Shown here: piece by piece, positions 55,772 through 64,000 of the stretch | How the letters are laid out: the number at the start of each line of letters is the position of its first letter | Position numbering within the stretch: the first letter of the stretch is position 1 | Assembly: GCF_002929825.1 (NCBI RefSeq) | Contig: NZ_PJJN01000034.1 | Location: 124,001-188,000, forward strand | Length of the DNA stretch: 64,000 nt | Source of the DNA: Cryobacterium sp. Y29 | GTDB lineage: Bacteria > Actinomycetota > Actinomycetes > Actinomycetales > Microbacteriaceae | Direction of reading: 5' to 3' | Notes under the pieces: model-generated | What the model was told of the DNA's origin: nothing | Databases searched by the model: none | Seen by the model: only the letters and a program-made list of their open reading frames with translations | Position numbers and translations under genes: made by a program

Positions 55772-56614
55772 TTACGCGAGGCCGTAGAGCGTGAGGTAGC
55801 CGATCGCTATCTGGTCACCGAAAAAGACGCCGAGCCAGGCCGCCAGGAGCATCCACGGGCCGAATGGGATGCTACTGCGGCGCTTGGCCTTGCGGGTGGC
55901 CAGCAGAAGAAGCCCGAACGCGCCGCCGAGCAGAAAGGCACCGAATGCCCCCACGATCAGGGGCCCCCACCCCAGATAGCCGAGGTATAAGCCGAGCAGC
56001 CCGGCAAGTTTGACGTCACCGAGCCCCATGCCGCCGGGACTGATCAGTGCCAAGGCCAGGTATAGACCGAACAATGCCGCCGCCCCAATGAGGGCGGTCA
56101 GTACCCGACCCGGTTCGCCGGCCACGAGGGCGGCCGCAGTGAGCAACACTGCGGCGACTGGATAGGCCGGCAGCAGAATCTTGTTCGGCAGGGTATGAGT
56201 GTCGAGGTCGATCATGGCCAGGGCAACGCTGATCGCCGCCAGGTAGAGGAACGCCACGAGCACGATGAGCTGAATCGCGAGGGTATTGTCGTTGGCAGTG
56301 ACACTCGCCCAGCCAAAATCAGCGGTCGAGAACACCCAGAGGGCGACGACCGCGAAGAAGACCCCGGTGCCAAGTTCCACCATCGGGTAACGAGGCGAAA
56401 TCGGCGCCTGGCAGTCGCGACATTTACCGCGCAGCACGAGCCAGCTCACAACCGGAATGTTGTCGTACGATCGAATGCGCGCGCCGCAGCTGCTGCACGA
56501 ACTCGGCGGGGAGACGATGGAGCGGCCGGCCGGTATGCGGTAGATCACCACGTTCAAAAAAGAGCCGATGAGGGCTCCCAGGATGCCGAATACCCCCGCG
56601 ATAGTGCTATCCAT
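55772..56614 (-). CDS. pilD: Prepilin peptidase/N-methyltransferase PilD
   Basis: Bifunctional membrane enzyme that cleaves type III-signal prepilins and methylates the new N-terminus. 280 aa. Full-length form: N-terminal domain with SFLNVVIYRIPAGRSIVSPP and the zinc-binding CSSCGARI...CRDCQAPI pairs, then the A24 peptidase with AMIDLDTHTLPNKILLP and GMGLGDVKLAGLLGLYLG. About eight transmembrane helices. ATG at 56614, 8 bases inside the preceding gene. Confidence 0.96.
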   Translation of the reverse strand: MDSTIAGVFGILGALIGSFLNVVIYRIPAGRSIVSPPSSCSSCGARIRSYDNIPVVSWLVLRGKCRDCQAPISPRYPMVELGTGVFFAVVALWVFSTADFGWASVTANDNTLAIQLIVLVAFLYLAAISVALAMIDLDTHTLPNKILLPAYPVAAVLLTAAALVAGEPGRVLTALIGAAALFGLYLALALISPGGMGLGDVKLAGLLGLYLGYLGWGPLIVGAFGAFLLGGAFGLLLLATRKAKRRSSIPFGPWMLLAAWLGVFFGDQIAIGYLTLYGLA

Positions 56615-58259
56615 TCAGGTCTCGAATCGAAACGCGTGCGCCGAGGTGTGCAATCGATTCGCCCGCGCTCGGTGTTATTCCCGTGGACAGGTCGACTCCG
56701 GGGATACCCACTGGTGCGTAGTGCAGCGTCGCTGTTCCAGCTATGCCGACGGTGCCACCGTAGAGCTGGCCGCGCCACTGCGCCGAAAAACCGAGGTCAA
56801 TCGAGCACGGCGTGTAGAGCATGGCCGTCACGGGAGCCTGCACGATGAAAACATGGGTAATGTCCGAGTAGTCGCTGGGATTCCGGCACGTGGGCGATCC
56901 GTCGGCCGTCTCATCGGGCGAGATCAGCCATAGTTTGCGAGGCGTGGCTCCCGACGCATCGATCTGCGCGTCGAGGCCGATTTCGAATCGATCCGCAAAA
57001 ATCGCCAGGTCTTGGGGCAAGCTCAAGGTCACGTTATTCTCCTTCAGGAAAACGCCTTGAGGGCACTCGCGGGCGTCGATGATTCCCGGACCCGTGAATA
57101 AGTTTGCGACTGTCTGTATGTCTGCGAGCCTACAGCCATGGTTCATCGTCGCCACCTGAAACCCGGGCCAATCTGTCAGGTCATAGTTGACATCGACCCA
57201 GTCGGGCACAAATGGCGCCGGAGCCGGTGCTGAACCCGCTCCGGGACCGACCGCAACCACTGTCGTGCCGCCGGTGATGACGCCGGGCCCCCTGTTGGCG
57301 AGGGACTGAGTCGTCAGGTGACCGGTGATCACGTTCGTACTGTGGCCGATGGTCGTCTCGCCGGCGGACCAGGCGTCGTGGTCGATTTTTGCGCTGTTGA
57401 TCATGCTCAGCGAACCGGCCGTGACCGAACCTTTGATCCACGCAGAAGATTCCAGCACCGTCGCCCCCGTGGTCCAGATGCTGCCGTGGATGATGGTGTC
57501 GTCGATGGACTCTGCGCTCGGCGCCACGATGTTGCCGCGCACCTGAGCTAAATCGTGCAGGGCGACAGGTTCGGTGGCCCAGACGTCACCGACGATCGTG
57601 CAGGTCGCCCCGACTTCGAGCCCTCCGTCCGCGATCACTAGATCGGCGTTGAGAATGCTGGTATCAGCCCTGTGGGTGCTGTCACAGGAAACGTTGCCAT
57701 GGCGCACCTGCACCACAGGCTCAGACCCGTCGACGGAGTTCAACTGGCTTGAGCCCGCGAAGGTTCCGAAATTGTGGGAGTAGAGGGCGGAGCCTGCGCC
57801 GGCAGTGTCGGTGTCAGCCGGCACGTAGGCGTAGATCGCTTCGACCGTGCGCGTGTCGCCCGTGGTATTGCCCCCAACACCGACATCGACAGCTTCGCCG
57901 GTCGCTAGAACTTTAACCCGGACCGCCGCCGGTGACGGGCACGCGCTGAACCAGATGTCAGAGGTCGCACTGGTGGAGTACGAGACCAACACCGCCGAAG
58001 CCGGGCTGCTGGTGCTCCAGTTCGCCACCGTGCAGGTGTTGTTGGTCAACTTGAGAAGGGCATCGTCGATGCCCGCTTCCGCCGCCGATTGCGCCTGCAC
58101 TCCGGCGCGGGTCGCGCTGCTCACACCGAGAGAGTTCATGGTGGAACCAGCAATGGCGATGGTGGCCACTGCTGCTACGGCCATGAGGCCGATTACGGCG
58201 AGCATGCTGCTTCCGCGTTCGCCAGCCCGGAGAGAAGAGGTCTTGCCAATTAGAAACAT
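56607..58259 (-). CDS. Large pilus-associated protein (PilX-like N-terminus, repetitive beta-rich body)
   Basis: 550 aa. The start RAGERGSSMLAVIGLMAVAA is a hydrophobic pilin-like segment without a normal Glu5, followed by QAQSAAEAGIDDALLKLTNN, which resembles PilX/minor-pilin helices. Residues about 190-350 show a repeated pattern of short strands (NADLVIADGGLEVGATCTIV, GDVWATEPVALHDLAQVRGN, HGSIWTTGATVLESSAWIKG) like the beta-helix of bactofilins or polymer-forming proteins. The C-terminal 200 residues are Cys-containing and extracellular in type. It could be a tip adhesin or a large minor pilin. Overlaps both neighbours (8 and 10 bases). Confidence 0.75.
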   Translation of the reverse strand: MFLIGKTSSLRAGERGSSMLAVIGLMAVAAVATIAIAGSTMNSLGVSSATRAGVQAQSAAEAGIDDALLKLTNNTCTVANWSTSSPASAVLVSYSTSATSDIWFSACPSPAAVRVKVLATGEAVDVGVGGNTTGDTRTVEAIYAYVPADTDTAGAGSALYSHNFGTFAGSSQLNSVDGSEPVVQVRHGNVSCDSTHRADTSILNADLVIADGGLEVGATCTIVGDVWATEPVALHDLAQVRGNIVAPSAESIDDTIIHGSIWTTGATVLESSAWIKGSVTAGSLSMINSAKIDHDAWSAGETTIGHSTNVITGHLTTQSLANRGPGVITGGTTVVAVGPGAGSAPAPAPFVPDWVDVNYDLTDWPGFQVATMNHGCRLADIQTVANLFTGPGIIDARECPQGVFLKENNVTLSLPQDLAIFADRFEIGLDAQIDASGATPRKLWLISPDETADGSPTCRNPSDYSDITHVFIVQAPVTAMLYTPCSIDLGFSAQWRGQLYGGTVGIAGTATLHYAPVGIPGVDLSTGITPSAGESIAHLGARVSIRDLNG

Positions 58260-58924
58260 GTGGGCTCCGTGGACGGTGCCGCGCCCTGGCGGCTCGTGAC
58301 TTTGGTCGACATCAGCGCCGGGCTGCTGTCACCACCGGCGTTGATTGTGAAGTTGACGGTGACGGCCCGGTGGTCGGGAGTGACATCAGGGTTGAAGACG
58401 GGTTGGGCGAAGGCGGCAGACAGGCCGCTACCCATCAAGGTCCAGCCGGTCATGTCATTGGCGAGGGCGTCCGGCGTGGGGGCAACGAAGGTTTGTGGAG
58501 GCGCTGCGCGCCGGTAGAACATGGCGCCGCCGTTGGACTCGGTGTAGAACCAGGCCTGGCAGACCCGCGCGGTCGCCAGGGCTGCCGGATCGCTGCTGAC
58601 GGCTGTGATCACAAAGAGCTGGTCATCGATATCGGGATTCGCGCTGTCGGTGACCTGAAGCGCCGTGGCATTGCGCACACCGGAGTGTACCGACGTGGAG
58701 ATCAGCTGACTGACGGCATTTGCGTCTGCGCTCTCCAGCACCTTGGCTTTAGACGTCAGGGTGTTGAGCAGCATGCCGCCCACGATGGTCAGAATGATCA
58801 CGAGCAGGCTCGAATAGATGAGCAGTTCAACGAGGCTGTAACCGCCTTCACCGCGCTGTCGCCGCTGGTTCGACCCGGTGCCCGACGCGACATCATGCTG
58901 GTGGTGACGTGCTCTCGCAAACAT
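58250..58924 (-). CDS. PilW/PulJ-like minor pilin
   Basis: 224 aa. A long polar leader of about 27 residues ends in GEGG, and the mature N-terminus YSLVELLIYSSLLVIILTIV has the invariant Glu at +5, so it should be a PilD substrate. A globular, mostly beta C-terminal domain follows. There is a single Cys in ARVCQAWFY and one at the last-but-one residue. ATG at 58924. It lies 8 bases from the pilV-like gene and overlaps the large gene by 10 bases, so the minor pilins are one coupled set. Confidence 0.85.
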   Translation of the reverse strand: MFARARHHQHDVASGTGSNQRRQRGEGGYSLVELLIYSSLLVIILTIVGGMLLNTLTSKAKVLESADANAVSQLISTSVHSGVRNATALQVTDSANPDIDDQLFVITAVSSDPAALATARVCQAWFYTESNGGAMFYRRAAPPQTFVAPTPDALANDMTGWTLMGSGLSAAFAQPVFNPDVTPDHRAVTVNFTINAGGDSSPALMSTKVTSRQGAAPSTEPTCF

Positions 58925-58932
58925 GCCGTGGC

Positions 58933-59352
58933 CTAGCCGTTCACGAAAATACTCGTGGTCGCTTCGGCCAGAATTTCACTGGTCGACACCTCAGTCACGA
59001 AGACGTGCACCGGTACTGTTGCCGGGTAGGTGAGCGGGCAGGTGATCGGATCGAAGCTGGGCTGCAGGGCACGGCCGTCGGGGTCGAAGGCGGCCGGCGG
59101 CGTGGCAGCATGCGAGCGGAGCGGCGCGCAGGTCGTGCCGATGGAACGGATGTTCTCCATCTGAGTGGCGACGAGCTGGGTGGCCGAGGCGAGGGTGGTG
59201 TTGGAGACCGAGACTCGCAACGACGTGACGAGCATCGGCAGAAAGGCGATGGCGAGCAGGGAGAGCAGCAGCATCGACACGACAATCTCGATCATGCCGA
59301 AGCCTGCCTCGCCGGGTCGAGAATTAGTCACGGAGAGGTGTCCGACTCGCAC
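58933..59352 (-). CDS. PilV-like minor pilin
   Basis: 139 aa from a GTG at 59352 with AAAGGGA upstream. The prepilin motif is PGEAG followed by FGMIEIVVSMLLLSLLAIAF, with Glu at +5. The rest is a small extracellular domain with two Cys (IGTTCAPLR, FDPITCPLTY) that could pair. A second GTG nine codons later is the alternative start. Position between pilA and the PilW-like gene fits a PilV role. Confidence 0.85.
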   Translation of the reverse strand: MRVGHLSVTNSRPGEAGFGMIEIVVSMLLLSLLAIAFLPMLVTSLRVSVSNTTLASATQLVATQMENIRSIGTTCAPLRSHAATPPAAFDPDGRALQPSFDPITCPLTYPATVPVHVFVTEVSTSEILAEATTSIFVNG

Positions 59353-59384
59353 TAGTTCCCTTTCACTACGGGCGATTTTCGACC

Positions 59385-59411
59385 ACCGGGGGCGTCTGGG
59401 ACGCCCCCGGT
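59385..59411 (-). terminator. Hairpin after pilA
   Basis: An 11-base perfect stem ACCGGGGGCGT with loop of 5, located 20 bases after the pilA stop and before the pilV-like gene. No T-run follows (GGTCGAAAATC), so partial termination or mRNA protection is more likely than full termination. It mirrors the hairpin after flp. Confidence 0.6.
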
Positions 59412-59431
59412 GAAAAGACGGTGAGGCAGTG

Positions 59432-59884
59432 TTACTCCGGAACGGCGGGCGACGCGGCGGCAGGCACCGGACCTTCTACCGCAGCGCCCTTTTCGGTGAT
59501 GTAATGATCGTGATCGAGGTCGGCAATCGGACCCCAGGTACCGGTAATGATGAAAGTCGTCGAAGAAGTTACCTCCATGGCGACTGAAATTTCTGCGCTC
59601 GCGGTGTACGCGGTGAGGCCACTCGGAAAGCCGGTTTCAAGGGTGGAGAGCTCGGTTCCTTCAACCAGTTCCGCGACAACGGCCGTCTTCGCGTTGGTGA
59701 TGGCGGCTGCCACAGCGCTGTCCTTGGCCTTGTCCTGCTGGCCCAGGTAGATCGGGATGGCGATCGCGGCGAGCACACCGAGAATAAGTACCACCACAAG
59801 AAGCTCAATGAGCGTGAAGCCCTTCTCCTTCTCGCCGATGGCCGTGCGCTTATTGACCAGGGCTGTTGTGAAGAAGCGGTTCAT
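59432..59884 (-). CDS. pilA: Type IV major pilin PilA
   Basis: 150 aa. Leader MNRFFTTALVNKRTAIGEKEKG is unusually long for type IVa, and cleavage after the Gly would give mature FTLIELLVVVLILGVLAAIA with Glu5. Then IPIYLGQQDKAKDSAVAAAI, typical of the pilin alpha1 helix. The C-terminal domain is short and has no Cys pair; it ends with a Pro/Ala tail (GPVPAAASPAVPE). AAAGGA Shine-Dalgarno. Lies between pilC (151 bases) and the minor pilins; a hairpin follows. Confidence 0.95.
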   Translation of the reverse strand: MNRFFTTALVNKRTAIGEKEKGFTLIELLVVVLILGVLAAIAIPIYLGQQDKAKDSAVAAAITNAKTAVVAELVEGTELSTLETGFPSGLTAYTASAEISVAMEVTSSTTFIITGTWGPIADLDHDHYITEKGAAVEGPVPAAASPAVPE

Positions 59885-60035
59885 GTGTGTCCTTTGCGTT
59901 GTTCAGCAGGTAGCAATGCAGTGGCTTGCCCGTTTTCAAGCCTAGGTTGGCCTCCACGGTGAACCGTTGTTTTTTCGGCGGGCCGACTACCCCCAGTGGG
60001 AGTGCAGCCTAAACGGGGGTTGTGACTCCTGGCGG

Positions 60036-61265
60036 CTATTTGACGTAGTCGAAAACGCTGAACATGGGCAGGTAGAGCGCCACGACCATGCCCCCGATGA
60101 TCACGCCAATGACGGCAATCATGAGTGGCTCGATGAGCGCGGTGAGCTGCTCGGTGGTCGACTGAACTTCCTGGTCGTAGAAATCGGCGACCTTGGTGAG
60201 CATTTGCTCGAGCGCACCGGCATCCTCTCCCACGGCGATCATCTGTGTGACCATGGCCGGAAAAATCGGCTCGAGGGCGAGCGGTGTTGCGATGGAGCGG
60301 CCCTGGCTCACCGATTCCTGCACCTTGCCGAGGGCCGACTCGATGACATAGTTACCCGAGGTCTCGCCGACGATCTTGAGCGAGTGCAGTATCGGCACGC
60401 CGGCGCCGATCATGGTCGCGAAGTTGCGGCTGAACCGTGCAATGGCAAGCTTGGTGAGCAGTAGGCCGAACACGGGCAGCTTGAGCTTGAACGGGTCAAC
60501 CACGCGGCGCACGGCCAAGCTGTGCTTGTTCTTGCGCCACCACACCGCGAAAACAATGACGGCAATGAGTAGTACCGGGGCCACCCAGATCATGCCGTTG
60601 GAGAGCACGACGAGCACTCGAGTGGCCGGGGGCAGGTCGCCGCCGAGGCCCTTGAACATCTTCTCGAAAACGGGAACGATAAAGATGAGCATCCCCACCA
60701 CGGCGAGAAGCGCCATGACCAGCACGATTACCGGGTAGGCGAGCGCGCTCTTGATCGTGTCGCGCAGCTTCACCTCTGACTCGAAGTTCTCGGCGATGGA
60801 GTTGAGGGCGTCTCCGAGAAAACCACCGATCTCCCCCGCGCGCACCAGGTTGACCATAATCGGGGGAAACACCACGTCGTGCTTATCGAAGGCGTCTGAG
60901 AGCGACACGCCGGTCTCGACGTCGCCGCGAATGACTGCCAGCACCTGGGCGAGCTGCTTATTCTCGGTCTGCCCCGAGAGAATATTCAGTGTGCGCAAAA
61001 GCGACAGCCCCGCCTGGGTCATGGTTGCCATCTGACGGCTCATCACGGCGAGGTCGGTCAGACCGATGGGCTTCTGAAACCCCGGAATGCTCAGATCTGT
61101 GTTAAGCCTCGTGAGTTTGCGGGCCGGCGCGATTGTAATGGGCGAGAGTCCCATGGTGCGCAGTTGTGAAAGCGCCGCCCGCTCCGAGGCCGCGTCCATA
61201 CGGCCTTTGACCACGCGGTCGCGGGAGTCCCGACTGGTGTAGCTGAAAGAGGTTCCGGTGGACAT
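60036..61265 (-). CDS. pilC: Type IV pilus inner-membrane platform protein PilC
   Basis: 409 aa, T2SS F family with two F domains: DLAVMSRQMATMTQAGLSLL at about 70 and RFSRNFATMIGAGVPILHSL at about 275. Three transmembrane helices at about 175-200, 220-245 and 380-405. Start follows the pilT stop directly (TAGATG), so the two are coupled. An N-terminal segment FSYTSRDSRDRVVKGRMDA matches PilC proteins. Confidence 0.96.
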   Translation of the reverse strand: MSTGTSFSYTSRDSRDRVVKGRMDAASERAALSQLRTMGLSPITIAPARKLTRLNTDLSIPGFQKPIGLTDLAVMSRQMATMTQAGLSLLRTLNILSGQTENKQLAQVLAVIRGDVETGVSLSDAFDKHDVVFPPIMVNLVRAGEIGGFLGDALNSIAENFESEVKLRDTIKSALAYPVIVLVMALLAVVGMLIFIVPVFEKMFKGLGGDLPPATRVLVVLSNGMIWVAPVLLIAVIVFAVWWRKNKHSLAVRRVVDPFKLKLPVFGLLLTKLAIARFSRNFATMIGAGVPILHSLKIVGETSGNYVIESALGKVQESVSQGRSIATPLALEPIFPAMVTQMIAVGEDAGALEQMLTKVADFYDQEVQSTTEQLTALIEPLMIAVIGVIIGGMVVALYLPMFSVFDYVK

Positions 61266-62555
61266 CTAACGCCTCCCGGGCGAAAACGAATCATTGAAGT
61301 CAATTTCGCCAGTGCTCAGGCCGCCCACCGGGGCGTCTGTCGGATCAACCCGGTGCACGAGCTGCTTGAGCACCTCGACGTCCATTGCCTTTTCCTCGGC
61401 GGCCTCGCGGGTGATCTGGCCGGCGTCGACGAGTTCGGCCAGATGCTGGTCCATGGTGTGCATGCCAAGCGATCGACCCGACTGCAGCGCCGAAGCTATC
61501 TGGTGCGTCTTGCCTTCTCTCACGAGGTTTGCGATGGCTGCCGTGGTCACCAGAATTTCAGTCGCGACCACGCGTCCGCCGCCGATCTTGCGCACGAGCG
61601 TCTGGCAGACCACTCCGCGCAGGGTGGCCGCTAACTGCGCGCGCACTTGCGCCTGCTGGTGCGGCGGAAAAACGTCGATCATGCGGTCGATGGTCTGGGC
61701 GGCATCCTGGGTATGCAGGGTGGATAAAACGAGGTGGCCGGTCTCAGCGGCGGTTAAAGCGACCGAGATCGTCTCGAGGTCACGCAGCTCGCCGATCAAT
61801 ATAACGTTGGGGTCCTGGCGCAGTACGTGCTTCAGAGCGGATGCGAAGCTGTGCGTATCCCGCCCGACCTCACGCTGGCTGATCATCGCTTTCTTGCCCT
61901 CGTGAATGAACTCGATCGGGTCCTCCACCGTCACGATGTGGTCGTCTCGGGTGCGATTCACCAGGTCAACCATTGCGGCCAGGGTCGTGGTCTTGCCGGA
62001 ACCGGTGGGACCGGTGACCAGCACGAGACCTCGCGGGAGGTGCGCAAACCGTGCAACAGATTCCGGAATGCCCAGCTCGGCCAACGATTTGATCTCATTC
62101 GGAATGAGACGAAAGGCGCCGCCGACCGTGTTGCGCTGCTGGTAGAAGTTGACCCGAAAGCGGGTGCTCCCCACCGTGTGGGCGAAGTCGAGCTCGAGTT
62201 CCTGATCGAATTCTTTCCGCTGCTCGGGCGAGAGAATGCTCCTAAGAGCGGAGGCGACCTTCTCGGGCGACCAACGATCCCACCCGGGAATCGGCCGCAG
62301 GAAACCGTCAACGCGCATGCTTGGCGGTGCACCGCCAGAAATATGCAAGTCGCTCGCTCCGTCGTTCAACACGAGTCGCAGTGCCGTGAGCAGATCGGGA
62401 TCGGGCATCGGTGTGCCAAATTGGGCCGATGATTCGGACCGCAGAAGCCTCCTGGCACGGATATCAACGGTAGACGCGGGCGCGCCAGTGCCCGGCTCCC
62501 CATATTCGGTGTCATCGGATTCCTGCACGGCATAACCGAAGTCGGGCGACCTCAC
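61266..62555 (-). CDS. pilT: Type IV pilus retraction ATPase PilT
   Basis: Hexameric ATPase driving pilus retraction. Start uncertain: I use GTG at 62555 (429 aa) because AGG lies seven bases upstream; TTG at 62600 and ATG at 62408 are alternatives. Core motifs: LRLVLNDGASDLHISGGAPP, Walker A LVTGPTGSGKTTTLAAMVDL, Asp box TVEDPIEFIHEGKK, Walker B QDPNVILIGELRDLE, His box TGHLVLSTLHTQDA and the PilT signature AAIANLVREGKTHQIASALQ. Downstream of pilB and directly joined to pilC. Confidence 0.94.
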   Translation of the reverse strand: MRSPDFGYAVQESDDTEYGEPGTGAPASTVDIRARRLLRSESSAQFGTPMPDPDLLTALRLVLNDGASDLHISGGAPPSMRVDGFLRPIPGWDRWSPEKVASALRSILSPEQRKEFDQELELDFAHTVGSTRFRVNFYQQRNTVGGAFRLIPNEIKSLAELGIPESVARFAHLPRGLVLVTGPTGSGKTTTLAAMVDLVNRTRDDHIVTVEDPIEFIHEGKKAMISQREVGRDTHSFASALKHVLRQDPNVILIGELRDLETISVALTAAETGHLVLSTLHTQDAAQTIDRMIDVFPPHQQAQVRAQLAATLRGVVCQTLVRKIGGGRVVATEILVTTAAIANLVREGKTHQIASALQSGRSLGMHTMDQHLAELVDAGQITREAAEEKAMDVEVLKQLVHRVDPTDAPVGGLSTGEIDFNDSFSPGRR

Positions 62556-62603
62556 CGAGGTACCTGCGCGGTCCGTCGGTGACCAACCGGGGCATCCCAA
62601 ACG

Positions 62604-64000
62604 CTAGGAAACCACACGGAGCACCTCGTCGATCGAGGTCAGCCCGAGGGCGACCTTGGCCCAGCCGTCTTCACGCATCGTGATCATTCCCTGCTTGCGT
62701 GCCGCGGCTGCGATCTGCGCGCTCGAGGCGCGTGCCACGGTAAGCTGCTCGATTTCTTCGGACACCGTCATGACCTCGTGAATGCCGAGTCGTCCGCGGT
62801 AGCCCGTTTGCGAGCAACTGGCGCACCCGGCGGGCTTATAGATGATGGTGCCCGTTGTGGTGGGATCGATGGCCGGACCGATCTCCGGCATGATCGTAGA
62901 ACGGTTCGAGACGTAACCCACTGCCGGATTGACCACAAAACCCAGAAAGGCCAGGTCGGTGCGATCGTCGGGTACCTTGCAACGGTCGCACAGGCGCCGG
63001 GCCAGCCGCTGCGCCACAACGCAGTCCAGTGCCGAACCCACCAGAAATGGCTCGATACCCATCTCGATCAGCCGGGTCATGGCGCTTGGCGCGTCATTGG
63101 TGTGCAGGGTCGACAGCACGAGGTGACCGGTGAGCGAGGCCTCAATGGCGATCTTCGCGGTCTCCTGGTCTCGAATCTCACCGAGGAGCACGACGTCGGG
63201 GTCTGCACGCAGAATGGAACGCAGCGCCACGGCGAAGGTGAGGCCCGCCTTGCGGTTCACCTGCACCTGGTTGACCCCGTGCATGCGGTATTCGACCGGG
63301 TCCTCGACGGTGATCACGTTGATCTCCGGCCGGTTGATAGCGTGCAGTGTCGTGTAGAGGGTAGTCGACTTGCCCGAACCGGTCGGCCCGGTGACCAGAA
63401 TCATGCCGTAGGGCTTGGTGTACGCCATCTCGTACTCGTTGAAGTTATCGGTGAGCAGGTTGAGGCCGTCCATGCTCATCGACGAGGTCGCGTTGTCAAG
63501 AATTCGCAGAACGACTTTTTCACCCCAGACCGTGGGCAGAATGGCCACACGCAGGTCGACCGTACGACCGTTGTGGTGCACGGACATGCGGCCATCCTGA
63601 GGTTTGCGGCGCTCCGCGATATCGAGGTCGCTCATGATCTTGATGCGCGAGGTGACGCCGCCGGCGATGGTTGACGGCGCCTTCTGCATCTCGTGCAGCA
63701 CGCCGTCGATGCGGTAACGTACGCGCACGTCGTTCTCGCCGGGTTCAATGTGAATATCCGACGCGTTGTCCTGAATCGCCTGACTGACCAACAGGTTGAC
63801 GAAGCGCACGATCGGTGCCGCGTCATCCGTTTCGGCAGGTGTCGTCGTGTCGTCGGGCTCCTCACTGTCGGCCGTGAGGGTGGTGCTGAGGTCGATCAGT
63901 TCGTTGTCGGCACGATGGTAGCGGGCGATGGCCGCTTGCAGATCAGACGGCTCGACGACGACCGGGCTGACCCGCATGCGGGCAGCCTCGCGCACGTCGT
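62604..64000 (-). CDS. pilB: Type IV pilus extension ATPase PilB, 5' end outside the window
   Basis: GspE/PilB-family motor for pilus assembly. About 465 codons are visible, with the N-terminal MshEN region cut off at the window edge. Motifs: LLVSQAIQDNASDIHIEPGE, Walker A LVTGPTGSGKSTTLYTTLHA, Asp box TVEDPVEYRMHGVNQVQVN, Walker B ADPDVVLLGEIRDQETAKIA and His box TGHLVLSTLHTNDAPSAM. The zinc-binding pairs are present (RLCDRCK and GCASCSQTGYRGRLGIHE), with a longer insert between them than usual. First visible gene of the pilB-pilT-pilC set. Confidence 0.96.
   Translation of the reverse strand, partial: DVREAARMRVSPVVVEPSDLQAAIARYHRADNELIDLSTTLTADSEEPDDTTTPAETDDAAPIVRFVNLLVSQAIQDNASDIHIEPGENDVRVRYRIDGVLHEMQKAPSTIAGGVTSRIKIMSDLDIAERRKPQDGRMSVHHNGRTVDLRVAILPTVWGEKVVLRILDNATSSMSMDGLNLLTDNFNEYEMAYTKPYGMILVTGPTGSGKSTTLYTTLHAINRPEINVITVEDPVEYRMHGVNQVQVNRKAGLTFAVALRSILRADPDVVLLGEIRDQETAKIAIEASLTGHLVLSTLHTNDAPSAMTRLIEMGIEPFLVGSALDCVVAQRLARRLCDRCKVPDDRTDLAFLGFVVNPAVGYVSNRSTIMPEIGPAIDPTTTGTIIYKPAGCASCSQTGYRGRLGIHEVMTVSEEIEQLTVARASSAQIAAAARKQGMITMREDGWAKVALGLTSIDEVLRVVS

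Overview
The window reads as high-GC actinobacterial chromosome, most likely a Microbacteriaceae member (a Cryobacterium- or Leifsonia-like organism). That placement is inferred from gene order, protein style (alanine-rich ribosomal protein tails, an S10-spc cluster without an S14 gene) and base composition; no 16S rRNA gene is present. No tRNA, rRNA, CRISPR array, transposase or integrase gene was recognised.

Layout. (1) 1-3832: the 3' part of a secreted-type pullulanase gene, followed directly by a decayed 3' fragment of a type I pantothenate kinase gene (coaA). (2) 3938-7384 (minus strand): glmM, rpsI, rplM, truA. (3) 7452-11563: an OafA-type acyltransferase and two tandem double-GNAT genes, sitting between truA and rplQ. 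(4) 11652-14778 (minus): rplQ, rpoA, rpsK, rpsM, rpmJ, infA. (5) 14905-22392: a mannitol phosphotransferase locus (mtlD, EIIA, EIICB, ptsI, ptsH, a stand-alone IIB, and a divergent PRD regulator) lodged between infA and map. (6) 22396-35047 (minus): map, adk, secY, then the spc and S10 ribosomal protein genes back to rpsJ. (7) 35547-40570 (minus): a small membrane-anchored protein, tuf, fusA, rpsG, rpsL, with a good promoter upstream. (8) 41009-43488 (minus): three uncharacterised proteins, two of them membrane proteins. (9) 43816-50877 (plus): a complete Tad/Flp pilus operon (flp, tadE, tadG-like, cpaB, cpaE, cpaF, tadB, tadC). (10) 50898-64000 (minus): a type IV pilus locus (pilB, pilT, pilC, pilA, minor pilins, pilD, pilM, pilN, pilO) plus a second pilT and a second, shorter prepilin peptidase.

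How it works together. Most of the window encodes the translation apparatus (ribosomal proteins, EF-Tu, EF-G, IF-1), RNA polymerase alpha and the Sec channel, as in other actinobacteria. The usual order is broken in two places by metabolic or surface genes: the mannitol PTS island and the acyltransferase/GNAT block. The right-hand third holds two independent pilus machines back to back: the Tad system with its own ATPase and platform proteins, and a type IVa-like system with extension (PilB) and retraction (PilT) ATPases.

The main non-coding signals are: three copies of a GC-rich double-palindrome repeat just 3' of genes; a 17-base block shared in the same register with the -10 boxes of the rplM and infA promoters; strong hairpins after flp, pilA, rplQ, rpsK and tuf; and a 15-bp tandem repeat that builds the acidic tail of ribosomal protein L17. 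I see no wholly new defence or mobile system.
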